This document shows, in pieces, positions 52,494 through 61,986 of a stretch of DNA of 64,000 bases. The stretch's first letter is position 1. Each line of letters starts with the position of its first letter. Under the pieces are notes generated by a model. That model made no database searches. It was given only the letters and a program-made list of their open reading frames with translations, and was not told the DNA's origin. The position numbers and the translations under genes are program-made. This DNA is from Hortaea werneckii (lineage: Eukaryota; Ascomycota; Dothideomycetes; Mycosphaerellales; Teratosphaeriaceae), in the NCBI GenBank assembly GCA_037044905.1, contig JBAOKB010000020.1:186001-250000 (forward strand). Reading direction: 5' to 3'.

Positions 52494-53911
52494 TTAGTTC
52501 TGAAACGCGTCCTCGAAGTGCGCAGAGACAGGGAACCCAGTTTCGTTCTGAGTGCCTTGCACGGCAGAGGCGCTGTGGTTGGCTTCATTGTTTTGAGTCA
52601 GAAGTGGGTCAGGTTCTTGAGCACCAGATTGGCCATTCACTCTGCCCTCAGTGTTGTTGTTGTATCCATGATAGTCGATGAAGGTGTCGAACTCCCACTC
52701 AAGGGCGGTAGTGCGCGCGAGCTCCGCTAGCGGATCACTGTCTTGCGTCTCGTTCAGCTGCTCCGAGGCAAGATCAATGTCTTGGAGTTGAGAGTAGTCA
52801 TTGGTAGGTAGATCGAAACCGACGCCCGGGAGATCTTGCTGCACAACGTCCTGAAGCCACTGCCCGTTTACCATTGGCTGAGCACCAATGGCGGATTGAT
52901 GATAGCCATTTGGATACGGATGAGTCGCATTGAATTGAGCAAGACTCTGCGCCAGGCCGCTATAATCCTGGGTGTTTGATTCGAAGGTCAAGACGTCTTG
53001 CCTCGTAGTTGGGTTGAGAGTTGGCGGCTGGGCAGCTGGGTTGTTGCCGAAAGAGCTGACCTCCATGGGCTGATTGGTAGCATAGTCTCCGAGATGCTGA
53101 TCAAGCATGGCGACTGGATCAAAATCATCCGGCAGAGTCTGCTGTGCAATAGGGCTACTGGTGAGGCCATTCTCTCGTTCCTTGGCTGCGAGTTTGGCGA
53201 GCTTGTTCTTTGTCATGCGTTTCTTCTTCTCCGATGGCTTGCGCGGCTGATATTGGTATCCGGGATTGGCGATCGCGTGCTGCTCCTTCCTATCTTCTGC
53301 TTGGCGAATGTACGCCGCGCGAACAGTCTCACTCTCAGCCCTCCATTGGCGGCCGATAATAACAGCTGGAAATTTGATTAGCAGAGATGCACATTAATGA
53401 GCCAGTAGAACAGCAAGACTTACAGATTGCGTTGTTGTGAAGGCCAGGATTCTCAGCAACCACCCTCGCGTGCCAGTCCTTTCTGTAGATGATGAAAGCA
53501 TTGGGTGGACGAGGCACCTTGGATCTTGAATTCTTGGACGGCTTGCCTGCCGGAGCAACGCTCGAGGTGGTGACACTAGGCTTACGCGGCATGGGACCGG
53601 TGGGCATATAGATGACTGAATTCGCGATTGCGTTCACCGTGAGCGAGAAGCGCGAGTTCGTGGCGTCCCTGGACAGTTAGCATCTACTTGCAATGCGAGC
53701 ATTTGGAATTGACTCACTCGAGATGCTTCTTCAGGATGCCCGCACCCTCAGGGCCCAAGAGGTTGATCTGCGTGAGCGGCACTACGGCCTGCGTGATACC
53801 GCTCTTCAGCTGCGCTTGAACGCTGTCGAAAGCGTCGACGAAGCCTCGCAGAAGCTGTCCACCACTGATTGATGGCGAGTTCTCGCACGGTGCTGCGGTA
53901 GAGTCGGCCAT
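52494..53911 (-). CDS. MAT1-2-1: Mating-type HMG-box transcription factor MAT1-2-1
   Basis: Master regulator of the MAT1-2 mating type, nuclear. Exons on the minus strand are 53911-53718, 53668-53424 and 53365-52494, giving 436 aa. The MATA-HMG box spans about residues 116-190: VPRPPNAFIIYRKDWHARVV, then NPGLHNNAIS, VIIGRQWRAES and YQYQPRKPSEKKKR. An intron (donor GTAAGT, acceptor TCCAG) interrupts the Ser147 codon after its first base, which is the intron position conserved in MAT1-2-1 genes of Pezizomycotina. The N-terminal region before the box has a short conserved-looking segment; the C-terminal 240 residues are Gln/Asn/Asp-rich and disordered, like an activation region. The flank APN2-APC5 confirms the locus. 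No MAT1-1 alpha-box gene is seen in the window. Confidence 0.96.
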
Positions 53912-54231
53912 GATCAGTCTAGGTGTCTTGCGTTGTGTGGCTTGGTGTTGGCTTGAAAAATACAATTCGAAAGTATAGGTGTGAAATGTGACGGTCGTAC
54001 GGAGTGAAAGGACTTTCGCCGCTCAACCGTACAGTGCGCCAAAAAAAGGGGAGGCTGGGGTCTTGGCGTCGTGTCGCAGGCAACCCAATGTTTACCTCAA
54101 CTCACGCCGCGGCCCCCTTCCGCTCGATCGCAAGCAATTCATGGCAAGAGCGATTCTGCACTTACCTCGATCACGGTCAACCTATTCTCATATCCACAGC
54201 GTAACTGAAAGCAATCTCCAAACACTGCAGC
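53912..54231. promoter_or_regulatory. Shared divergent promoter of MAT1-2-1 and its unknown neighbour
   Basis: A 320-base spacer between the two starts. Divergent placement suggests joint control during mating, which is inference. No pheromone-response element was identified. Confidence 0.45.
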
Positions 54232-55106
54232 ATGTCAGCACCCACGAAAGGTTTCAACCCCAAACAGGCTTTACTGTCCAGGCTGGACACGATAGGCGGC
54301 GGCGGCGAATGGGCAACGATCGCGCAGATAGCACGCTCTTCTCTCGCGAAACTGGAGTCGGACGACGACGAAGAAGATTCAGTGAACGATCAATCGGAAT
54401 GGCGGGAAGTGTTCACCCCAGCAGCATTCTCGCGAAAAGTGACTATCTTTGCAGGTCAGCCAATCAACTCTGAGAGAGTAATGAACCTGAATGAGCTCTA
54501 TCACAACGAATCGAAGCTGTTGAGGGATGCGCAAGATATTACGTTATCCGAGATGTTTCTCAAAGACGATGACAACAATTCTACTGAAAAGTTGGAAAGA
54601 GAAGAGGTGACGGGAAAAGGAAAAGCCGTGCGGTTCACTGATGGAGATCACCTCCTTTTGCTTCGCGCCTACGCCACCATGATAAGGGAGTAAGTGTTTT
54701 ATTAATGAATGCGAAAGAGATATCTTGGCTTACTTTGTACTCAGGCAAGTTGACGAGTTGGCACGCAGAAGGGGCTCCACCTCCTACGCCTCGCGTGGCG
54801 GTGTAGCGAATTTTATCTCACACTTCGCCCAAACCCTTCTCAAAGACTTTTTTGAGATATGTCAGCATCCGAACGAGGCCGAAGTCTTGATGCTGACGGA
54901 AGCGTGCGAACTGGAAGACGAAGAAACAACGGAGCTGTGGTGTAAGTCAACATGTGCTAAACTTTTGGATGATATAGACTTACATTGTGACAGTCGAGCA
55001 GAGTCGCGAAGACGTTGAGGTGGTGACAAAAGCGGAAAACCTGATTCAGGTTTATAAGAAGAGGTTAAAGGAGCGCGCAAGGAGCAGAGCAGAGGCGAAA
55101 AAGTAG
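54232..55106 (+). CDS. Unknown protein next to MAT1-2-1
   Basis: Not recognised. Exons 54232-54689, 54745-54941 and 54994-55106 give 255 aa; introns of 55 and 52 bases have donors GTAAGT and acceptors CTCAG and GACAG, and all phases agree. The N-terminus has GFNPKQALLSRLDTI, then an acidic stretch (SDDDEEDS), a middle with FTPAAFSRKVTIF and TEKLEREEVTGKGKAVRF, and a C-terminal helical half (LLLLRAYATMIREQVDELARR ... ISHFAQTLLKDFFEICQHPNEAEVLMLTEACELEDEE ... YKKRLKERARSR). No membrane segment or signal peptide is present, so it is probably cytosolic or nuclear. It may be one of the lineage-specific MAT accessory genes known in some Dothideomycetes, but I cannot assign a MAT gene name. Confidence 0.72.
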
Positions 55107-55632
55107 ATACGCCGGGGTGTCTTGAAGAGACTTGGCAAGACAGTTCCGCCACTAGTTGGAATGTGCTTTGTCTCGCGGAATGCGGCTTGCGGCTTCGCAA
55201 AATCCGGATTCAGCTTCTTCCCTTGACAGGGCTCCGTTTCATCATTTTCCGTACTCTCAGTTTACTCTTGTGAATCGAGGTTCATGATGCTTGTCCTTGT
55301 GAAGTATTAACAAATGAACCATAATCCTGCTGTCACATAAAGCCACCATTGAGGATCATCTCGATTTCACGGCTGGAAAAAGGACGTCGCGGCGAGTTTG
55401 GTAACCAGCAATTCAAGCCAATCGCTTCAAACAAAGAATTGTGTTCCCGTTCTGCCAGCGTGAGAATGCACAGTAGAGCCACGGCACGCCTGCAAAAGAC
55501 ATCAGCTTGACACACCGCCAGCGAATACCTTCAACAGATCTAACCACTTCTTTTGCAAAAGCGACGACGAAATGAGCAAACGCTTCACCAGCGCGCAATT
55601 GTATTGTAATAGTACTTGGCATCAATATTTCG
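55107..55632. other. Intergenic region
   Basis: Downstream of the unknown MAT neighbour. Minus-strand open frames at 55333-55515 and 55413-55766 have no domain and conflict with the plus-strand fragments that follow. Confidence 0.4.
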
Positions 55633-56229
55633 ATGAAGTCGATACTTAAGGAGAACAACATCCATCTTGTCTTCTCGGAAGCCGAAGCGCGAGGGACTTC
55701 TGGTGGAATGTTTAGGACCCCAGGTGGCAAGCTCATGTTTGGCAACCTGGAACGAGCTATCTCCAAAAAAAGCGACGATTATGACATTGCCCCAATTAGT
55801 TGCGAACAACTCTTCAGATAAGGAAATTGCGGGTGGCGTACCAAATATAAGCGCAAACTGGGCCATGAATACTTCCGTGGGAAACGGAAACCCTCTCAAC
55901 GAATACAACAAAGTCGACCGATCACTGTTTCCAAACGCCTGCCGATCAGAGAAATGTCGCGAGCCGCTCTGGCTGGGCGATATTGTGGTCCGGACATCTT
56001 CATGGCGCTTTCCAACGCGACCTCCGCCGTGTCGGGCGACGGCGCCTTCCATCACGCCAACATGTTCGACCCCACTGGCCATTTTCAGGTCAGCTTTGAT
56101 CCGAACCAGAGCAACGAACTTGCCGACAATGGTGTCTTCGATGCATTCGACCCCGCTACCAACCTCGGTGTCGACGACATGCTGCCTTTCGACTGGGACG
56201 AATTCATCAACGAGGAGCGGATGTTTTGA
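55633..56229 (+). pseudogene. Broken regulator-like reading frames (possible relic)
   Basis: Three overlapping plus-strand stretches look protein-like but do not join. One frame (55633-55821) ends in an in-frame TAA. A second frame from about 55784 reads LPQLVANNSSDKEIAGGVPNI and on to NEYNKVDRSLFPNA, Asn/Ser-rich. The last (55954-56229) reads FDPTGHFQVSFDPNQ and ends FDWDEFINEERMF, an acidic-aromatic tail like those of fungal activators. No convincing introns connect them. A decayed gene, or the 3' remnant of one, is the simplest reading. Its origin, including a MAT1-1 gene remnant, is unproven; it may also be coincidence. Confidence 0.35.
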
Positions 56230-57315
56230 GCCTATGCTCAAGCGAGCGGCTTTCGCGACCCACTAAGCGAGTCAGGTCCCAAGCAGCAATCGACTCCTGC
56301 AATATTCACGAGCTTGTCCTACGCTCATCAGCAAGGATTGCATTGTGAACCATCAATCTCCTCTCTTCACCGAAACTGGGCAAGGCATCTCATGCGCCTT
56401 GCTCCAACTTCAGCGTTCTTCATTGTGTACTCACCGACACCTCGAATACCCACCTTCCCTTTCCACCACAGCATCTTGGAGTGTTCCCAGCCCCCCTGTG
56501 CAGGGCTCAAAAGCGAATACCAAACACCACAATTCACGGCATTGAAAACAGATGTCGAGCGGCAGACATCATGCAGAAGCAGAGGTTACCACGACATTCG
56601 ACCCCTTCCTGATCATAGAGAGAGCGATTTGAAGCGCTGTGCTTCGCAAGTAACAGATGGGCGGCACATAATGGACAGACTGGTGCATACTTTCACAATG
56701 AACATGCTGCATTGCGACCATAACTTTGAGCACGCATCCTGCTAGCGTCTCCTGAAGTACATAGCGTTGATAGCACCATAATGAAGATGAAGCGTACCTG
56801 TATTGCGTTCTTTTGATCTTCGTCGTGCTGCCATTCATATGTACCATGCCTCATACGATCTCCTGAACCCCCATTTTGCCTATCTCGCGCCAGCGGTCGA
56901 TGTAAACTCAATGCCAGGAACGGGTCATCGAATGTATGCAGCGCTGCTGTAGGCTCGGTGGTGAGAGCACATGCTGCCAGAGCCCATCTCCCTCTGACTT
57001 GTCTTCCAAAGAATCAAAGCAGACGGTAGTCGATCGACTGCGGTCTGAGCAAGGTTTTGCACCGGCTTCCGATCGTGCCACCTGGCGCATTATGGTGCCC
57101 GTCCCCAAACGTGTGGAGATTCGCGCGCCGGCACGCCGCGCCCGCGGCGTTAGAGCATCATCTGTCCAACCTGTCCTGAGTAGCAACCCACCCACGGGCT
57201 CACCTCTTCTTTACGATACTATTGCAGGCCGCAACAACGCGCATTGGCACGTTTGTGGAAGTAGCACCATCATACGCCACCACAAAATGCGCACCCATGA
57301 CCGCCATGCCGGATA
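56230..57315. other. Intergenic region, 1.1 kb
   Basis: Between the relic and the Nvj2/Tex2-like gene. Open frames (56314-56745 plus, 56569-56847 minus, 56936-57316 plus) overlap and have no domain. Confidence 0.45.
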
Positions 57316-60300
57316 ATGCCATTCACTACGTTCGCCTTCACGTATCTGCTCGGCGGTTTAACTTTCCTGCCACTGTTGTTGCTCACCCTGTTGACGCCAG
57401 CTTGGTTACTACTTCCCAAAACAACGGGCTCGCGTCGGGATGAGGTTGACCAGCTGGTGACTAAAGAGGAGCGTGAAGGGACAGAAAGGTTGCTGAAGGC
57501 ACAAGATGAAAAGTATACAAACACTGCGGAAGCCGCAATCAGTGGGACATTTGCAGTGCTGAGATCTTACCACTTTCCAGCGGCGGCCGCCGCTCTGAAT
57601 ACAAAGGGCAATGTGGGAGCAGCTGGTTCGACGCGGAACGGTGCGAACGAGGGGTCAACAGAGGGCAGCAGCGAGTCTGTGTACCAGAGCATGTACAGAT
57701 CGGTGTTCGACCGCAGCAGGAATGGGAACGCCGCATCGTCAGTGCTGGAAAACGTTCACGAGGACACTGACTCCGACGGCGATGATAGGGCCGCGAAGAA
57801 GAAAACAGTGAGCGCCAGCGTGTTCTACATGGTCCTCAGACATGGGCATCTAATGCTGTACGACTCTGCCGCGCAGTTGGAAGTACGGCATGTCATCAGC
57901 TTAGCACACCACTCGGTATCTTTATCTGAGGGCGATAGCCTCGACGGTGATGGCGACGAAATCATGAAAGATGCAGACCTTTTCATCAAAAGGACCGCCA
58001 TTGTGCTCAGCCCAACTCACGCGCCAAATGTCCGACAACAGGTCACCGGCGCACGGCCCAAGCCCTTCTTTTTGTTTTCGTCCAACTGTTCAGAGAAAGA
58101 GGACTTCTACCATGCTTTGCTCTCCACAAGAGACCCACCTCCCGTGCCGCAGCTTCTGCTGCCAGAAGAGGTGATTAAGCTGCAGTCCACGTTGCATTCC
58201 TCGTCTTTGACTGGTGAGACGCGAGCTTTCAACGCTTTGGTGGGCCGAATCTTCCTCGGTATACACCGTACGACCTTTTTGGAGACCCTCATCCGGACAA
58301 AGATTGAACGTAAAATAGCGCGGGTCCAGAAACCGGCATTCATTGCCTCCTTGGACGTGAAGTCCATAAGTCTTGGCAATGCTGCGCCTGTTCTTTCCAA
58401 TCCCAAGCTCGCAGATATCAATATCGCTGGAGACATGACTTTGGCATTCGATGTTCGCTACAGTGGCGGTATCCGCGTGGTCATTGCCGCCGTCGCCAAA
58501 ATTGACTTGGGCTCAAGGTTCAAAACGCGCACGGTCGATCTGGTGCTCTCCACTTCTCTACAGCGCCTCTCTGGTCACATGCTCCTGCGAGTGAAGGCAC
58601 CGCCGAGCAATCGAATATGGTTCTGCTTCGAGACCATGCCTGACATGGAGATCAAAGTCGAGCCAATTGTCAGTACACGACAAATAACATACGCCTTCAT
58701 TCTGCGCGCGATTGAGGATCGCATTCGGAGTGTCGTTGGAGAGACCTTGGTGAAGCCGAACTGGGATGATATACCCTTTTACGATACGTCTTGCCAATCC
58801 GTCCGAGGTGGCATATGGGCGGACGAAGGCTCTGGTGCAGTGGAAGCAGAGGCAGTCTTGGCTGAGACCGGGCAACTTGGTTCAAGACATTCATCCAAGA
58901 GCCTCATGGGGCTTGCCATGAGTGGCGAGAAGACGATGTCTATGCCCGCATTTCCTTCAACCGCGACTACAGATCCAGGATTCCACCCCCAAGTCACTCA
59001 CAGCTCAGAAGATCTAGCAACTGCAGATACATCCTCAGTCTCTCCTCTTGATTCTACCTCCCTCAAACGCCGGTCAGCGGCATCTTTGCCCATTCAAGCG
59101 GGAGAGCCTGGGAGCGAAGCTTCGAAAACCCTACGCTCGCCTTCGTTCACTTCTCCGTCGCCTTCACACCCTTCAGTGGCAGTTGATGGAGCAACGGGTA
59201 TGCCCGTACGCACGGATGATGCAAGTCTTCAGCCCAAAAAGTGGCGCTCACGGGTGTCTTTGGCAGCCCAGCCTTCTCGAAGAGAAGCGTTGGACGCTGT
59301 GAGGGAGATGAGGGATCGTGTATCAGGTGCTACAGCCACAACACCTGAAGAGACTCCCGAAACTGAAGATGTTGAGAGTCCGAGCGACATGCCGCGGTCA
59401 ACCAACTTGCGTTCGGCTGCGAGGAGTGGCGGGTCGCTTGCAGGTGATCCATCGTCAAAGACAACCGCACCTTCAAGAGTAGATTCAGATCAGTCTTCAA
59501 CAGCCAGCACGCAGTCAGCTGCACAACGCCGTCAAGAGCAGCGAAAAACGATAATGGCTGCCACCGCAGCTGCCACCACCGCCGCGAGAAATTGGTCATG
59601 GAACGCCATAAGCAATGCAAGATCTCGACAAGTAGAGCGCCAGACCGAGCGAGATCCTCAGCAAGTAGCCAGCTCGCAAGCTTCAAAAGAAGATGACGGC
59701 CGCCGCAGCAGTGACTCATCCAGCAGATCGGTCCCTCATCACTCAAAAGCGCAAGCACATCAGCAGCCTATGGGCCGCGGGCAGCCTCTCCCACCACCTG
59801 GCATGCCGCTTCCGGGCCCAGAAAAGCCTAGGACGCTCTGGAGCACCGCCACGGGAAGTTTGGGCAACTTTACTGGTGGAACCGCTGTCAAGCGCAAGCC
59901 TGTTCTGCCGCCAAGGCCCAGTCTGCCCACTGAAGAACAAAATCTTGGCGGTAGTCCTGACAATAAGCAACCGTCGGAGAGTGCATCGCCCGAGGCGTTG
60001 TCTCCGATTGCATCGGTGCAAGTCAAAGATGCACACGTCAACTCTAGGCCTCAAAGTGGCGACTTTGGGCCATGGAACGAAAACAGCGGCCCGCAAATGT
60101 CCGTTGAGGATGACACTGGTATGATGCTGACCGAAGCAACGGATTGCGAGCATGAACTAGATGGTAAAGACATCCAGTATAGAACGTCGGGCTCGGAGGC
60201 AAGACGTGAATCGATTGAAGATGCAGGAGCGTCTATGAGATTGCAGAGCGCAAATTCCATGGGTCAGGCGCCACCACCCTTACCAGCACGCAAGTCATGT

Positions 60301-60624
60301 CCTTGGGATTCTAAATCGAAAGGTCCTGGCGAAATCGAATCTAGAAGCCACGAGAAACCCCTAAGAGACCCTGCAGATACTCTTGAACCCGATGTGTCAC
60401 CTCCGCTAATGAGGAATCATGCCCTTGAGCAACGCTCCAGGTCATCGACAATTGAAGATTGTACCGAAGTGGCGACTGCCGATCGCCGCGCAGGGCAAGG
60501 TACAACGACTGGATTTGAACACAGTGGTGTTACATTCCGGGATGCAGAGACAGAATATGCAATGGGACAAGCTAGTGATGTTAACCCGGGCCAGACTAAG
60601 CGGCATGTCGCCATTGATGACTAG
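57316..60624 (+). CDS. PH and SMP-LTD domain lipid-transfer protein (Nvj2/Tex2-like)
   Basis: Single exon, 1102 aa. The N-terminus has an ER membrane anchor (about residues 5-33, FTYLLGGLTFLPLLLLTLLTPAWLLL). A split PH-like domain lies near residues 165-275 (VFYMVLRHGHLMLYDSAAQLEVRHVISL ... KPFFLFSSNCSEKEDFYHALLS). The SMP lipid-transfer domain spans about 295-490 (FNALVGRIFLGIHRTTFLETLIRTKIERKIARVQKPAFI ... LADINIAGDMTLAFDVRYSGG ... FCFETMPDMEIKVEPIVS). The remaining 600 residues are Ser/Pro-rich and disordered. Nvj2 and TEX2 move ceramide or other lipids at ER contact sites (family knowledge). I am not certain whether this gene is a standard MAT flank in this lineage. Confidence 0.92.
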   Translation: MPFTTFAFTYLLGGLTFLPLLLLTLLTPAWLLLPKTTGSRRDEVDQLVTKEEREGTERLLKAQDEKYTNTAEAAISGTFAVLRSYHFPAAAAALNTKGNVGAAGSTRNGANEGSTEGSSESVYQSMYRSVFDRSRNGNAASSVLENVHEDTDSDGDDRAAKKKTVSASVFYMVLRHGHLMLYDSAAQLEVRHVISLAHHSVSLSEGDSLDGDGDEIMKDADLFIKRTAIVLSPTHAPNVRQQVTGARPKPFFLFSSNCSEKEDFYHALLSTRDPPPVPQLLLPEEVIKLQSTLHSSSLTGETRAFNALVGRIFLGIHRTTFLETLIRTKIERKIARVQKPAFIASLDVKSISLGNAAPVLSNPKLADINIAGDMTLAFDVRYSGGIRVVIAAVAKIDLGSRFKTRTVDLVLSTSLQRLSGHMLLRVKAPPSNRIWFCFETMPDMEIKVEPIVSTRQITYAFILRAIEDRIRSVVGETLVKPNWDDIPFYDTSCQSVRGGIWADEGSGAVEAEAVLAETGQLGSRHSSKSLMGLAMSGEKTMSMPAFPSTATTDPGFHPQVTHSSEDLATADTSSVSPLDSTSLKRRSAASLPIQAGEPGSEASKTLRSPSFTSPSPSHPSVAVDGATGMPVRTDDASLQPKKWRSRVSLAAQPSRREALDAVREMRDRVSGATATTPEETPETEDVESPSDMPRSTNLRSAARSGGSLAGDPSSKTTAPSRVDSDQSSTASTQSAAQRRQEQRKTIMAATAAATTAARNWSWNAISNARSRQVERQTERDPQQVASSQASKEDDGRRSSDSSSRSVPHHSKAQAHQQPMGRGQPLPPPGMPLPGPEKPRTLWSTATGSLGNFTGGTAVKRKPVLPPRPSLPTEEQNLGGSPDNKQPSESASPEALSPIASVQVKDAHVNSRPQSGDFGPWNENSGPQMSVEDDTGMMLTEATDCEHELDGKDIQYRTSGSEARRESIEDAGASMRLQSANSMGQAPPPLPARKSCPWDSKSKGPGEIESRSHEKPLRDPADTLEPDVSPPLMRNHALEQRSRSSTIEDCTEVATADRRAGQGTTTGFEHSGVTFRDAETEYAMGQASDVNPGQTKRHVAIDD

Positions 60625-60922
60625 CGCTCTTCGTAAGACCTTGCAGCCATAGATTCCGAGCATTGGAGAACTTTTATGGGTACTGCTAGAGCAAACGAAG
60701 TTTGGTCATGGACTAGTCACAGATTATGTCTCCTGTACTGTTGTGACACTTACCATGCACTTGATACATAGATTTTGGCTTATCATTTCCCGAACTACCA
60801 TGTATGCGAAGCCTTCACCGGCCCGCACCATCCCCCATCTGACCTGTGGACATAGACCACTTCCTTCAAAGAAGTTATCATTACGTTTGCAGTCTCATTT
60901 GGATAAGATATTCAACATCTTA

Positions 60923-61054
60923 CTGCAAGCGTTAAACTTGATGTTCTATCTCGGCTGTGGGGGCATAAACCGGCTGGCTTTGTGCCCATCCGGGCGGTGC
61001 ACGGCCATGAAAGGGAAGCCCGCCTCCGGCAGCTGCCTTTGTCCTTAGAATATC
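60923..61054. repeat. Promoter-proximal direct repeat, copy 1
   Basis: Resembles 61150-61283. Shared blocks in order are CTGCAAGCGTT, GCTGGCTTTGTGCCCA, TGCAC then ATGAAAG(G/A)GAAG, and CTTTGTC(C/T)TTA. Copy 2 is more AT-rich at several C-to-T-type differences. Confidence 0.75.
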
Positions 61055-61149
61055 CGGAAAGTGTAACAGCAAGGAAACGCGTAAGTGAACGCGGAAAATA
61101 GTCCCTGGTCAAGACAATACAAACTACCTACTTTTTACCCTGGGCTTTG

Positions 61150-61283
61150 CTGCAAGCGTTGAAGTCAGCCTTGAATGCTTGCCCATGGGAATGGATTGGA
61201 CTAGCTGGCTTTGTGCCCACTTAAGGATTGCACATCTATGAAAGAGAAGACGCTTTTGCCAGCAATCTTTGTCTTTAACATAC
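61150..61283. repeat. Promoter-proximal direct repeat, copy 2
   Basis: Second copy, ending about 70 bases before the start codon of the small secreted protein, so it forms the proximal promoter of that gene. The same order of blocks as copy 1 is kept. Confidence 0.75.
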
Positions 61284-61355
61284 TCGACGAGTCTCACTCC
61301 CAATTTATTTAACACTCCAGACTCTTCCTTGTCTATCGATCTTCACCACGCCAAA

Positions 61356-61879
61356 ATGCGTTTTCCCATCCTGACACTGCTCTGTGTGCTTCTGGTGGGC
61401 TCTTGTCTCGTCTCAGCTGAGACGATCAATGCTATCTACTGCCGAAGGAAGAATGGAGACTTGACCGATTTGATCAAAAAGTTCTGCTCGAACAACTATA
61501 TGTCGGTACCAGGCCCTTATGCTTGGAACGGTGTACGTCACAATGCTCCTGGGACCTTATTCATTTCTTCATAAGGCTAACAACACTTGAACATGCAGAT
61601 GAAGACACCGAACCGGCACAGTACAATCAAGATCAATGCTAGTTGCAACCCGAAACAATGGGTTCCTTCGTACTGGTGCAATAAACAATTCGTAAGTCTG
61701 CACGGCATTGAGATGACCTTCAACTAGCATTGAGCTGACTTTGAGGCTGGCAGTACCAAATGTGTGTATCAGGTGGTGCTCATGGCGGGAAAAAGGCCAA
61801 GTTTGGTAGAAATGGGTGTCAGAAGTGGGAGATCAAATATGAAAGGCATCCTGCGGGATTTGCACACACTTGGGAATAG
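61356..61879 (+). CDS. Small secreted cysteine-rich protein
   Basis: Exons 61356-61532, 61599-61691 and 61754-61879 give 131 aa; donors GTACGT and GTAAGT, acceptors TGCAG and GGCAG, all phase 0. A clear signal peptide (about residues 1-21, FPILTLLCVLLVGSCLVSA) is followed by a mature chain of about 110 residues with six cysteines (29, 44, 75, 86, 94 and 112), an even number fitting three disulfides. It is basic and rich in Lys, Gly, Trp and Tyr. No known domain is recognised. The size, secretion and Cys content fit the class of fungal effector-like or antimicrobial proteins, but nothing in the sequence shows which, if either. Confidence 0.82.
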
Positions 61880-61986
61880 GCTCAAGAGAGATGTTTCAGG
61901 CTCTTGACTCACTGGAAGTCTGGCTCATAAGTAGACTAGCGCAGATACATCCGAAGAAGTTGCAACTCTTCGCCACCCTCTACCGT

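Larger units (their letters stand above)
60625..61355. other. Intergenic region with duplicated segment
   Basis: Between the Nvj2-like gene and the small secreted protein. It is occupied largely by two diverged copies of a 130-base sequence (listed separately). No gene is seen. Confidence 0.5.

Noticed and set aside
55585..56241. Minus-strand open frame of 218 codons beside the MAT locus
   Set aside because: No recognisable domain; it opposes the more protein-like plus-strand fragments and its composition looks like an antisense shadow.
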